DNA of 64,000 nucleotides from NCBI GenBank assembly GCA_030765055.1, contig CM060953.1, positions 98,874,701 through 98,938,700 of the forward strand, in the 5' to 3' direction. The stretch comes from Mantis religiosa. Its lineage: Eukaryota > Arthropoda > Insecta > Mantodea > Mantidae. The notes below the pieces were generated by a model that saw only the letters and a program-made list of their open reading frames with translations, ran no database searches and was not told the origin of the DNA. The position numbers were made by a program, and so were the translations under genes. Every line of letters starts with the position of its first letter. Position 1 is the stretch's first letter. Shown here piece after piece: positions 1 through 9,559 of the stretch.

Positions 1-505
1 TGCTTTTTGGCTATGTAGATGGTGTTCCTTTGAAAGCTCCATTGGCGTTTTTTAAATATCTAAAAATTTAGTTTCTAAGGAAAGGCTGATAACAACCAGA
101 GGACCGAAATATGTCATGTGCACTGTCGGACCACTAATGCCAATATTGATCATAAATTCCTATTTTATCTGTTCCTGGCCACGTTTTATGTGTTTGTAGT
201 TTGGATCACTTACGTTGTTGCATTTAACGCCCAGTTTCTGTGTTCGGTCTACAAATACCAGCAACAAAATTTTGGTAGAATCAAAATAATTGCCAATAAA
301 GTGCTTTGCCTGATATTGCCATCGGATCCACTGATCTACACTGGACTTTTGGCGGGATCGTGTGATACAGTTCATACCACAGATAAAATACGTTTTGATT
401 TGCATATATCTCTGAATAATTTTTGTCATAAAAATTAAATTATCACACATGTCTAGCCAACGGTATTATAACTAGCTGAAATAGATATTAAATGAGTACA
501 CTTAC
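1..505. other. No recognisable gene (window left edge)
   Basis: AT-rich sequence with short overlapping open frames on both strands (for example 118-438 plus and 160-450 minus). Neither shows a known motif, and the two overlap. I see nothing supportable here. Confidence 0.5.
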
Positions 506-855
506 GCCGTCAGAATTGCCTGTTCCAATTCGCGCTGGTCAGTTCCTGCTATTGTGTTTCTGCGTCTCCCCCGAGTTCTTCTGGTACGTCTTTTCGAGGT
601 CCCATCTTCCGACGTTTGAATAAGCGACCGCCGGAAACTCGACATTCGGTCGAAGGCACGTCCAGATACATCTACAGCTATCACCTGCGCAGGGAAGTGA
701 TGCGCCACAACCTGCACTTGTTCTTCTGGAGATGGCAACCGATGTTTCTCTACCTCCTGGTCCGGTTCAATTCGAATGGAACAGTCTGGACCAACCGTCA
801 TATCTCCTAGAGCTTCTTCTGAGGTCCAACGTCGCAGCTCGTTCACCGCAGCCGG
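506..855 (-). CDS. Candidate internal exon of an unrecognised gene
   Basis: The minus strand stays open for about 117 codons between a plausible 3' splice acceptor (a T/A-rich tract ending TTACAG, AG at 857-856) and a consensus donor GTAAGT (GT at 505-504). The donor lies exactly where the frame meets its stop, as expected for an exon read by an ORF finder. The encoded stretch is charged, with an RRTRRTRGRRR basic cluster near its C-terminal end and an acidic/proline segment in the middle. I do not recognise a domain. Base composition is more GC-rich than the flanks, which supports coding. No neighbouring exon is identifiable. It could also be a chance ORF or an eroded element. No function is proposed. 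Confidence 0.35.
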
Positions 856-1109
856 CTGTAACATTTTTAAAGCAATTCCTCATTTGTATGTATATCCCAC
901 ATGTCCATATATTCAGTTTTAGAGAAAACCTTTAAAAAAATTCTGGTACGTACACCATAGTAAGACATCTCATATGAACAATGTAGAAGAGAGCGATCCA
1001 ATTTGGTTCTCCAACAATAGTTTCAATGACATTTGCTTTCAATGTGTTAAAAGTAGAGTTTGTTGATTGAGAAAGAAATCCCAGTTCAAAAACTCAAATA
1101 TCTGATACT

Positions 1110-1156
1110 TCCGTCCGACATGACTTAACGTTGAAGGACGTAAATTAAAAAAAAAG
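1110..1156 (+). repeat. 3' fragment of SINE family 1
   Basis: The 3' signature of SINE family 1 (CGTCCGAC..GACTTAACGTTG.AGGACGTAAATTA followed by A residues) matches the copies at 11.9, 34.9, 36.3 and 61.3 kb. Only about 45 bp remain, with no tRNA-like head. It lies just outside the 1177-1370 hairpin. Confidence 0.6.
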
Positions 1157-1176
1157 ATAATTCAATTTATTTTTCT

Positions 1177-1370
1177 TTAAATTAATTGGGAGTCGATTAA
1201 TGACACTAAACAACACTTACTTTTAAATTTTTCCGGAACTAGTTTCAGAGGCCTTCCCTCTATCTTCAGCCGGGCATCGAAGGATAGAGGGAAGGCCGCT
1301 GAAACTAGTTCTGGGAAAATTTAAAAGCAAGTGTTGTTTAGTGTCATTAATCGACTCCCAATTAATTTAA
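1177..1370. repeat. Long near-perfect hairpin (foldback/MITE-like)
   Basis: Arms 1177-1264 and 1283-1370, each about 88 bp, are reverse complements with only a few mismatches, separated by an 18-nt loop. The outer ends read TTAAATTAATTGGGAG / CTCCCAATTAATTTAA and the inner ends GCCTTCCCTCTATC / GATAGAGGGAAGGC. There is no coding capacity. The structure suggests a foldback-type non-autonomous DNA element or a recent inverted duplication. An obvious target duplication was not found. Confidence 0.8.
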
Positions 1371-1820
1371 TTTATACAACACTGTTTTCAACACTTCCAT
1401 GAAAGGATTTAGTTTTCTTTTTTTTATTTTAGCGCTGGTGAAAGGGAGCGTGGACTTAAACCTTCAAAGCTTTACCACCTCTTTACCATAATTTATTAAG
1501 TTTATAATTGTGAATAACAACTGGGTATTGTTCACTACTTGGGACTATTTCTACAGAGTTCCAGTTCTGCGTGGCTAACGGTTACTGAAACTAGAGAAAC
1601 ACTTGGTTTAATTTCAGATCGGACACAATAGATACCTACACGTAGATTTTAAGGGTAAAACAAATTAGGGCAAAAACCAGTAATAAGATTTATTATAAAA
1701 ATTCTAGCAAAAGTCACACATAAGTAAATATATCTACGCAATCACGTAAAAAGACCATAAGTTATAACATCTTGATGTGTAGTTCACTAAATGCTTAATT
1801 ACAATCAACAGAAGTTTAAA
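1371..1820. other. No recognisable gene
   Basis: AT-rich non-coding DNA between the hairpin and the tRNA-like units. Nothing recognised. Confidence 0.5.
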
Positions 1821-2006
1821 GAAATTAATTGTTCTTTCACACTAGCCGTGTGTAGGACGCACTATAAAAGGGTAGAGCCAGAGTGAAAAATTCAATGCCA
1901 TAGCCGGGATTTGAACCACGGACCTTCTGGTTTCCGTCCAGCCGCTCTAACCATTTGAGCTACTATGGCCAACGTGCCAACATGACATTAAATTCTCCAA
2001 ATGACT
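1821..2006 (-). repeat. tRNA-like repeat unit A
   Basis: On the minus strand positions 1969-1897 form a 73-nt tRNA-like cloverleaf. It has a perfect 7-bp acceptor stem (GCCATAG/CTATGGC), a D arm GCTC...GAGC, an anticodon arm with a 7-nt loop ACGGAAA, and a TTCAAAT T loop. The T stem pairs at only three of five positions, position 33 is C rather than T, and the nominal anticodon GGA (Ser) does not fit the short class I variable loop. A run of five T follows within about 15 nt, resembling a Pol III terminator. The whole 186-bp unit recurs as unit B, so I read it as a tRNA-derived repeat rather than a functional tRNA gene. Confidence 0.65.
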
Positions 2007-2460
2007 CGTGTTTCTCCCGGTAAACCACTAGGAGTTCTCATAAACACATGAGACAACTACCTTAATGGCGACTTACTATGCTGTAAGTACTTTAAGGCCC
2101 GGGCTTTATAGTTCGGACCACTATTAGGTACAATTAATGGAAATTAATTGTTCTTTCACACTAGCCGTGTGTAGGACGCACTATGAAAGGGTAGAGCCAG
2201 AGTGAAAAATTCAATGCCATAGCCGGGATTTGAACCATGGATCTTCTGGTTTCCGTCCAGCCAGTCTAACCATTTGAGCTACTATGGCCAACGTGCCAAC
2301 ATGGCATTAAATTCTCCAAATGACTTCCATTAATTGTACCTAATAGTGGTCCGAACTATAAAGCCCGGGCCTTACAGTACTTACAGCATAGTAAGTCGCC
2401 ATTAAGGTAGTTGTCTCATGTGTTTATGAGAACTCCTAGTGGTTTACCGGGAGAAACACG
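2007..2460. repeat. 136-bp inverted repeat flanking tRNA-like unit B
   Basis: Arm 2007-2142 and arm 2325-2460 are reverse complements. The outer ends are CGTGTTTCTCCCGG / CCGGGAGAAACACG and the inner ends GGTACAATTAATGGAA / TTCCATTAATTGTACC. The 182-bp spacer is essentially a second copy of the preceding tRNA-like unit. The order is unit A - arm - unit B - inverted arm, suggesting a foldback element carrying a tRNA-like cargo or an aberrant replication product. Confidence 0.8.
2143..2324 (-). repeat. tRNA-like repeat unit B
   Basis: Second copy of the unit at 1821-2006. The 73-nt tRNA-like portion is 2288-2216 on the minus strand, with the acceptor stem intact. The D stem is disrupted (GCTC against GACT) and a further change lies in the T stem, so it is more decayed than unit A. 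It sits exactly between the two arms of the 136-bp inverted repeat. Confidence 0.65.
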
Positions 2461-2631
2461 GGTCAGTACCAAAGTAAAACCTATTTTTAATTCCATGTTG
2501 CTAACGACCATGACAATTTTATTAATAATGATTGTTATCTTTGCATTGCAATCACTTTTTTTAAGGTCATTTACCACGTTTTGTGTCCAATAGAAGAACG
2601 TCTAAACAAAAGAGAAGCAGTAATAAAGCAG

Positions 2632-2880
2632 CAGGGTGTTAGGGGTCCCGGGTTCAATTCCCGGCGGTGGAGGTGGGGATTTTTCTCCGACTAAGATGAT
2701 TCCCAATCTTCCCCAGAGTCTGGAAGTATGAATGAGAGTGTGAATGTGTGCGTGATCTAATGATTAAAAGAACCCAAAGATAACGAGTTAACACCTTCAG
2801 TATGTTCCAAAGGAGAACGGCCGCCGATATGACCATAGCAGTTAAAGGCGGGGTATAAATGGAACAAAGAAAAAAAAAGG
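2632..2880 (+). repeat. SINE family 2, 5'-truncated copy
   Basis: Begins inside a tRNA-like head at the B box (GGTTCAATTCCCGGCGGTGG). It continues through a body shared with the minus-strand copy at 46.5-46.7 kb (ATTCCCAATCTTCCCCAGAG, CTGGAAGTATGAATGAGAGT, CCAAAGGAGAACGGCCGCC) and ends in an A-rich tail. The box A half of the head is missing here. Confidence 0.75.
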
Positions 2881-3030
2881 CAGTAGTTTACGGCATCAGT
2901 GGGCAAGCCATTAAAGTGTTAAAGGTGATCGTTAAATTCTACGATCAGTGAACAGCGAAAAGTTTCGAGCAGCACGATTTGATGTGTGGTACAGAGCCAT
3001 AATGGAACATTAGCACTGTTGTGGTTGGGC

Positions 3031-3035
3031 GCGCG

Positions 3036-3120
<85 letters not shown>
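3031..3120 (+). repeat. (GC)n/(CA)n microsatellite
   Basis: Short GCGCGC run followed by about 75 bp of (CA)n with a single interruption. It abuts the first base of hAT copy 1 at 3121. Alternating purine-pyrimidine sequence of this kind can adopt Z-form DNA. Confidence 0.95.
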
Positions 3121-5803
3121 CAGTGACGTATATTATGGGCTATCAAAGCTATCACCCAAGCGAATATCTAAAATAAACTGGAAATTAATAAGCAATATCA
3201 ATAATAACTGCAAAACCAGCCAGTTTCCCCATAAAGAATCAGTGCGTGGGGTGGAATATCTCTCGTTCCCCACCACTGAACAGAGGGGGAAGCAGAGCTT
3301 TGGAAGCTTACCATTGCAGTCTTCTCTATGGTACGGGCAACGAGGGGCAAGGTGGAGGAACGCAGGATTCAGCACGCAAAGGCTTCGGAATCCTACATCA
3401 CTACACACTTCTCCGAAATGTACCGTACGGACATGACTGGCTTTGGAATTCAGCATAACACGTGGATTTAAAGGCAGAAAAGAGCGTGTTTTCAATTATT
3501 GTGTGATTGTTACGGTCCTCACTTATTTCGTAGTGTACAGCGTACCAAGACAGTTGCTAGCGCTAATTCTTCGAAATGGGTGAAGTATGTGTAATTAAAC
3601 AATTAATGCAAAATACATTCTCGCAGTTTAAATAGTAAGTTAGTGATAGTAAAACAGGGAAGGCATACTCCAGCTCTTCCCTTATAAAAGGTAATTTAAT
3701 ATAAGTAATTATGATAAGTATGAGTTGCTCTGGTTCATTCGAACTAAATAAACTTTATTGCTGGCCATGCTTGTTGTTTGCAACTGAGAAAACACTCTGG
3801 AATACTATGGGTTTGGCAAATTTAGCTTATTTAATCACAGCTTTGGATAAACATAAAAGATCATCAACGCATATAAAATCTTTCACGACATTAAAAGCTT
3901 TCGGCACTCAACGGGTAGACCATGCATAGAATTACCAAAATAAACTTGCTGACATTTTGCACAACGAAAAGGTTAAGGAAAACAGAAATGTATTGAAAAG
4001 ATTGACTGATGCAGTGGCTCTTCTTGTAAAACAGCAATGTTCGTTTAGAGGCCACGATGAAAGTGAGGAGTCATTAAATAAAGGCAGTTATATAGAATTG
4101 CCACAATTACTGGCTAATTATGATGCGGCACCGTCTCAGCATTTAAGACAGCTACCGTTTTCAAAGGCACCTCGGCCTAATCGATGCCGTGGCCAGTGTT
4201 GTTAAAGATAAGATTAAATCAGATACTGACAAGGCTAGTTTTGTTGGACTCATGCTCGATGAAACGACTGATGTCACCAATAAAAGTCAAATGTCTACTA
4301 TTCTAAGCTATATTGACGATTAAAGCAATTGCACAGAACAATTTCTACATTTCACTGATGTAAATTCTGATCGAAGAGCCAGTGGTATATTTCAACATGT
4401 AAAAAAGACCATAGTTGATTTAGGATGTTCAAAAAAAAAAAAAATGTGTTGCTCAAACTTTCGATGGTGCTGCAGTAATGGCCGGACACGTTTCTGGACT
4501 TCAGGCTTTAATCAAAACCGAGTATCCAGCTGCTAACTTCATCCACTGCTATAGCCACAGACTTAAACTAATACTTTTCCAATCTGGAAGTGCTATTAAG
4601 GAAACCGGACAATTCTTTGTTTCTCTTAATGGTTTATGAGCTTTTCTCTCACATTCCAATTCACGTAAGATGCTCTTAAAAGCCAAATATCGCACCTACA
4701 CGATGGAATTTTGCTTCCAGACTTATATGCACAGTTCATCACTGTAGAAGGCATCTTATTAGTTGCTTTAATTTAATGGAGGACCTGGGGACTGGTCTAG
4801 CGAAGTTAACATAGCTTCAGGATTTGTGCGATTTCTCTCAAAGACTCGAACCAACTTTTTCTTGATTATGTTCAGTAAAGTTTTTGCATTTTCAGGTATT
4901 CTTTTTGACATTTTACAAAACAAGAGCATGGACATCTGTTACTGTAGGGAAAAAGTACACGAATTTATTACCACACATCAAAATATTAGAAATACAGGAT
5001 ATGAAGAACTATGGTCAGAAACTATGAGCGTTGCTGATGAAGAGAACGAAGAAAGGCCTAGAAAGAGAAACTGTCGTGAAGATGAAACCCATTCTTCGTA
5101 CAGGATTTTCTGTGAGTATCTGGACACATTAATAACTCAAACTAAATTAAGATTTGATTCACAGAAACAGTTGAAATTTCTTGCTTTACTGGATTCTAAA
5201 CAGTTTGCGAGTTACGATAGAAAGTTTCCAACAAATGTATTTCGTGAACTGAAAGAACCACATGTTTCCTATTTCTAAATACTGTCTTTGAAAAATGAAC
5301 TGAAGGTGTTATATTCACTTCAAGAATTTACTAATAAGGCCGTTCAAACCATTTCAAATTATATGAAATCAAATGGACTTGATGTGTACTGTAAAGTTTA
5401 TAAACTATGTGAATTGATTTTAACATTTCCTTCTACCACTGCAAGTGCAGAGAGTAGCTTTTCAGCCTTGAAATGAACAGAATCTTATTTACGTGCAACA
5501 CAAGGACTAATTCTTCTGAGCAACTTGGCTCTTCTATCCGTGGAATAAGAGATTCTTGTTTCATTAAAAAGACATAACGAGGAACTGTTTTTTGGTAGTG
5601 TCACAACTCAGTTTACCCGTAAAGAAAGGCGACTGGAATTCATTTATATATAAACAGGTATGGTGAAACTGTTTGTTTTCCATTTTTAATTTTTTAACAG
5701 CTTTTTTCAAGAAAAACTGATTTAAATGCACTGTATGTGAAATTGACATTTCATCAACGATACCTTATTGTCCGGATCTGGTAGGCCTAGTGATAGCCCA
5801 AGT
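3121..5803 (+). mobile_element. hAT DNA transposon, copy 1 (ZMYM1-like transposase type)
   Basis: Starts with CAGTGACGTATATTATGGGC, matching the left terminus of copy 2 at 17885. The two copies are collinear over most of their length. The right terminus is degraded: the shared sequence ends at GTAGGCCTAG (about 5790), and the expected ATACGCCACTG is not intact. The left end abuts a (CA)n run. A BEL LTR ending in (CA)n lies just to the right, so the right-hand boundary is approximate. This copy keeps internal segments that copy 2 has lost. Confidence 0.85.
3711..5560 (+). pseudogene. hAT transposase pseudogene, TTF zinc finger/DUF4371/dimerisation
   Basis: Degenerate transposase of the hAT type related to zinc-finger MYM-type protein 1-like proteins. 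An N-terminal TTF-type zinc-finger segment (3711-3926, with Cys-rich NKLYCWPCLLF) is followed by a stop. The DUF4371-like region starts at about 3930 (FRGHDESEESLNKG), and a frameshift occurs near 4150. The catalytic-region motif LMLDETTDV lies at about 4245, then several stops and an A-run frameshift near 4430. The middle of the protein (4826-5278, 5288-5476) ends in the hAT C-terminal dimerisation motif FPSTTASAESSFSALK. The family normally cuts and pastes DNA with 8-bp target duplications. This copy cannot make a full protein. Confidence 0.85.
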
Positions 5804-5812
5804 CGCAATACT

Positions 5813-5816
5813 AGCG

Positions 5817-5884
<68 letters not shown>

Positions 5885-6016
5885 ATAAAAGAACCGTCTT
5901 GTCAATCAGCCATATTTATTCAACAACAAATGAATAAAGCAGAAGGAAGCATATACATAGAACTCATTGCAAAGAGGTACATATACACAGAACACTACCT
6001 TCATCAGTTCTCTACA
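5813..6016 (-). repeat. BEL/Pao 3' LTR
   Basis: Begins TGTAGAGAACTGATG on the minus strand right after a purine-rich tract (GGGTGCGGAGGT). It carries an AATAAA signal (in GAATAAATATGG) and ends in a long (TG)n run. It matches the 5' LTR at 11362-11540 except that the terminal (TG)n has expanded. The left edge is approximate because the microsatellite blurs it. Confidence 0.75.
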
Positions 6017-6239
6017 ACCTCCGCACCCTGATCGATCTCCAAATGAACTACCAGTTCAACAGGTCATCTGACAGTTGTAGTCGCGTCTGCTTTCCGGAGG
6101 ATGAGTGTCCACGATTCCCGTCTCTCCCTGGTCTGGTCTCCGTGATTAACGCCTTCTGCCATGTATGCCTCTGTCTTTCGTCTTCTTGCAGTAAAATTAT
6201 ATCTCCCAACCGGCACTCTACGGGTCGTTTTTAGGACGC

Positions 6240-7110
6240 TGCACCTCGTGGTAGCTTGTTAATTCTAGAAGGTACTCCTTCCATCTTCTTAGAAAGTCAT
6301 TTTGTAACTTCGGCCTGTGTGCTTAACTTCTTTTCTCACATTTATCCCAATGCTGGCTTCCGGACCGATAACAAAGTCTGTCAAGCGTTCACCATGAAAA
6401 AAGTGACTTGGCGTTAATATGTATGAGCCATCCTGTGTTATGGGTCTCGAGCTAATCGTTGCCTCCACTTCTACTAGCAGTGACGTCAGCATTCCATGGT
6501 CAACTAGAGACTGCCTTGAACTTCCTAAGGCATCTCTTTGTTGTTCCAACCATTCTCTGCCACCATTCCCCCCACCAAGCGGCTCGTGGTGGTATAAACT
6601 TCCAGGTGATATTGTGCGAAAGGTGGTGGATAGTTAAGGTATGACACAGGATTTGACTGACTTCTGTCAGCTCCTTGTTAGGTGTCTGGAAGGTTCTTGC
6701 ATTGTCAGAATATAGGTGTGGGGAAATCCTCATCTACCAGAGAAACGTTTGAAAGCCATGGTACATTTCTCTGTGCTCATGTCTTTACAAGCTCAAGGTG
6801 TAGAGTTCTTATTGTTGCTCAAGTAAACAACATATATATGACTTCTGCAACCGAATTCCCAACTTCACATACAGCGGACCTGCGAAGTCCATACCCGTGA
6901 CTGCGAATGGTTTAGTAATTTGCACACGATCGAGTGGTAACGGAGGCTCAGTTTCACTTTCACGACGATTCTCTGCCATCTTGCATGGCAGACATCTGTG
7001 AAGCATTTTCTTGATAGCTTGCCGAGCATTTCAAATCCAACGTTCTTTGCGCAGTTCGCATACGATAAGTTTTACTCCTACGCGGTGTAGCCGGATGTTC
7101 CTCAGTGGTT
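6240..7110 (-). pseudogene. BEL/Pao integrase remnant
   Basis: Minus-strand remnant of the integrase of the BEL pol polyprotein, which would insert the DNA copy into the host chromosome. A Cys-containing segment (HRCLPCKMAENRR) precedes a core with the first catalytic Asp in GMDFAGPLYVK and the second in SDNARTF. The third position, normally FWERLVG in the family, reads WWQRMVG, so the catalytic Glu appears replaced by Gln. A C-terminal stretch follows (EATISSRPIT, LTPSHFFHGERL), typical of BEL integrases. Frame changes and stops occur between the blocks (6809-7006, 6500-6733, 6289-6549), so no intact protein is possible. Confidence 0.85.
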
Positions 7111-7229
7111 CACAGTCGTCCATTTTGCCAGCGGTGGACTTATTTGTTTAAGTAGGCTTGTTAGTTCATAGTACTGTCTGCCAAGCACAAGAAGGCAAGC
7201 TAGAGGAATGTGTCACGTAATCTAATCAC

Positions 7230-7539
7230 TTTTGCTGTTCCCACGGTGTTTATGCTCGCCTTCCGAGTATCATCTGGCTTTTGGAAGCCCCCCGGACGCA
7301 AAACAGCCAGCAACCGAGTATGTGGAGAACTTGATGGACCATCTCCACGACATGCCCTACCCGGTCCAAGGGACGCTGCTCGAAGCTCCAGCAAACCATG
7401 GCAAGGACCGTACCGGGTGTTGAAGAGGATTAACGACGTGGTCTACCGCATCCAGAAGGTGCCCCGAGGGAAGATGTTGATGGTACACCTGGATCGTCTG
7501 GTCCGCTACGATGGTGCTGTTCGGGACGACCAGCCTTGA
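7230..7539 (+). pseudogene. Gypsy integrase C-terminal fragment (GPY/F module)
   Basis: Encodes pieces matching the C-terminal integrase of the 40-kb Gypsy element: QPATEYVENLMDHLH in one frame, then PWQGPYRVLKRINDVVYRIQK in another, ending in HLDRLVRYDG. The piece between them, which in the 40-kb copy reaches the QQGDLVWLYGR region, is deleted. The GPYRVLKR motif is the GPY/F module that follows the catalytic core in many Ty3/Gypsy integrases. It is a non-functional fragment. Confidence 0.8.
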
Positions 7540-7550
7540 GGAGGGAACAG

Positions 7551-8020
7551 TGTCGCAAACCCGTTATCCACGATAGCGCGGCTTGTGTACACAAAGAGCC
7601 GGCAAATAAAGATAGCGCAGATTAAGTTACGCTTCTGGAAGGTTCGGATTTCATCATTCGATGTCTTGTAGTTCCAGAAACATCTGGTGATTGTACAGAA
7701 CAGTCGGCTTCTTGTTTGTCGCAGAAATCTCTCGAATTTATGAACGTGGTATATAAGAGATTGTGACACGCCAGCGGACAGTTGTAAAACAAGAGTCGTG
7801 AGTCGTAAACAGAGAGAAGTAAACAGCTGTTAAGTGTTGTTGATGTAACGAGGGCTGATGAAGACAGAACGCTGTTTGTTATTGTCATCGACCTTGGCAG
7901 ATCGTGCTTGTGAATGTAACGTAACTCTGTTGTAATCTGAAAGTGTATTTCTACGGAAATAAAGAACATTTAGAATTTCGGCAAATTGGACTTTTAATTC
8001 TATGAACCCACAAAGTCACA
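7551..8020 (+). repeat. Gypsy LTR (470 bp)
   Basis: Starts TGTCGCAAAC directly after the polypurine tract and ends AACCCACAAAGTCACA. It contains an AATAAAG polyadenylation-like signal near 7960. Its last 30 bp closely match the end of the solo LTR at 59887-60295 and resemble the 5' LTR of the 40-kb Gypsy element. Confidence 0.8.
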
Positions 8021-8029
8021 ATACATTTC

Positions 8030-8260
8030 TCGAAATTCGAGATTGCACTTACACTTTCTCTGCAAGGAACTGAAGCGGTTTTCTAAGCTGGTGCGATTTG
8101 AGTGTAAGACTACACCTTTTCTACGCATTATTCTTCGACTACCTTCCATACGAAAGTTTTAGTGAAATGCCTTGAATATCGCAGCGCTGTTAGTGCTCGT
8201 TCCTGATAGTCTCGAATCCAAAGATTCTGTAAATCCCAGAATGTGGATGTTCTAACAGTT
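8030..8260 (-). pseudogene. BEL/Pao pol segment upstream of reverse transcriptase
   Basis: The minus strand encodes a short open piece beginning FWDLQNLW and continuing through an ALRYSRHF-like segment. This resembles the region just before the reverse transcriptase of BEL pol, where a conserved FW(D/E)LE..GI block is usual. Stops follow. The Gypsy LTR end at 8020 cuts it off. Confidence 0.5.
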
Positions 8261-8950
8261 ATTTTTATCCTTCATGTTATTAAGAATAGTCAACGAGTTT
8301 AGTATTGATAAGATAAAGAAGTAATGTAAAGTAGGTAATGGTGTAACCATGACAACGTAATATGTTAAGTTGTTAAATGTTTTAGAAGATTTTGTTCCTC
8401 TGCTTATGAAAGTCTTAGGGGTAAGACGTGTATTTGTCTCTCCGAGTGCGTGCATCAAAGATGCATAAGTAGCGTGTGCGCAAGAAAAGAAATAGTTCAC
8501 CGTGGAATCTACCGCTGGTTGTAAAAAGGCTACATTAATAATATTTTTAATGGCATCAAAGAATTTAAAAATGTTTATGAGGAATTAAAATTGCATCTTT
8601 GAACAAGAAAAGTATTATTCTTTCAATATTCAACACTTAAAAGTATTATTTTTTCATTATTCAACAGTTATAATAATAGCTTTTTCAGCCCCGTTACCGC
8701 GATCCTGGGAAAGAAATAGGTCTCATCGCTCAACAATTATAGATAAGCATAATTATCCAGAGTTGCAGGAGAAACTTCTAGATTACTTCAAGATCGTCAT
8801 CAAAGGTGAGAAATTAATCTGCATCCACCTTCATCTCAAATACTCCTGCTTCAAGTAGGTGCCACTACGTGGTGCATCATCATAACATCTTCAAACACCA
8901 TCATCCCAATGAATCCCACTTCAAGAAGGCTTCCCAACCTGGGGCCTCTA
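8261..8950. other. Unrecognised segment inside BEL
   Basis: AT-rich sequence between two recognisable BEL pol pieces, with a partly duplicated 35-bp motif (AAAAGTATTATT...TTCA.TATTCAACA) at about 8610-8665. No coding similarity recognised. It may be an insertion or decayed pol. Confidence 0.4.
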
Positions 8951-8954
8951 GATA

Positions 8955-9490
8955 ATCAACTCAGAGATCATTTCATCAAAATCCTTCCAAAATATTCGCT
9001 TCAATGTGATTTACAGAAACATGATTGACCAATGTGCCGAACTTGTTTACAGTTAAGTATCCTGCGCAATCTTGAAGGTAATATTGATATCCACCTATCA
9101 AAATTTCTATTGATAAGTCACGTTAATCGCCTGTAGGGTCTGCTACTTGAAGCTTCCGTGCGCGTAAGAATGACTGAACGTCAAATGTTGCTCTTGGATG
9201 TAGCAAGTACTTGGAGCTTCCAAAGGCTGATTGATACGTGTATATGGTTGTTCTGCTGCTAATTTTGAAGTTAATGAGTCCACGAGTTGTGGACGTGGGA
9301 TGATGTGATTCAAATCCTGAAGCAACTAAATATCTTTGTCCAATAACCTTTAACTTCAGCTGTTTCACAAGATCCGTGCTAACAATGCTTGACCGGCTAC
9401 CAGAATCTAGTACGCAACGTGTTAGTTTACTCTCCCCGGTTGATCCAATGATGGTGGCATAGGCAGTTAAAATTGGGTGAAGCCTTGTGT
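8955..9490 (-). pseudogene. BEL/Pao protease and linker remnant
   Basis: The minus strand encodes an aspartic-protease-like block with the active-site motif VLDSGS (near 9400), preceded by an ILTAYATIIG segment and followed by KQLKLKVIGQRYLVASGF, a layout typical of the BEL pol N-terminus. A downstream piece (EILIGGYQYYLQD, about 9100) matches the usual (I)D.LIG block before the pol region. A single pepsin-like active-site motif fits a retroviral-type protease that works as a dimer. Stops downstream prevent a continuous frame. Confidence 0.75.
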
Positions 9491-9559
9491 TCCTACGTCG
9501 ATATTGCCCACTGATACCAGTTCCTCAGACATGTGGGACCTATTCCATTTACTGTAGGA

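Larger units (their letters stand above)
7230..8020 (+). mobile_element. Ty3/Gypsy 3' fragment with LTR, nested in BEL
   Basis: Plus-strand fragment holding the end of a Gypsy integrase frame, a polypurine tract (GAGGAGGGAACAG, 7538-7550) and a 470-bp LTR. It is related to, but distinct from, the Gypsy element at 39.9-43.6 kb. Everything upstream of the integrase C-terminus is missing, along with the BEL reverse transcriptase region it displaced. The right LTR end (CACAAAGTCACA, 8020) is followed at once by BEL pol sequence on the other strand. Confidence 0.8.

Noticed and set aside
118..450. Overlapping ORFs of about 100 codons on both strands
   Set aside because: No motif, no GC rise, and each is the shadow of the other.
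1897..1969. Functional tRNA gene on the minus strand
   Set aside because: The unit is repeated, position 33 is C, the T stem pairs poorly, and the anticodon disagrees with the tRNA class, so I treat it as tRNA-derived.
2919..3155. ORF rich in Cys/Val
   Set aside because: Translation of a (CA)n microsatellite.
3242..3495. ORFs on both strands at the left of hAT copy 1
   Set aside because: They lie in the transposon 5' non-coding region and recur with disruptions in copy 2.
5768..6031. ORF with His/Thr repeats
   Set aside because: Reads through (CA)n and BEL LTR sequence.
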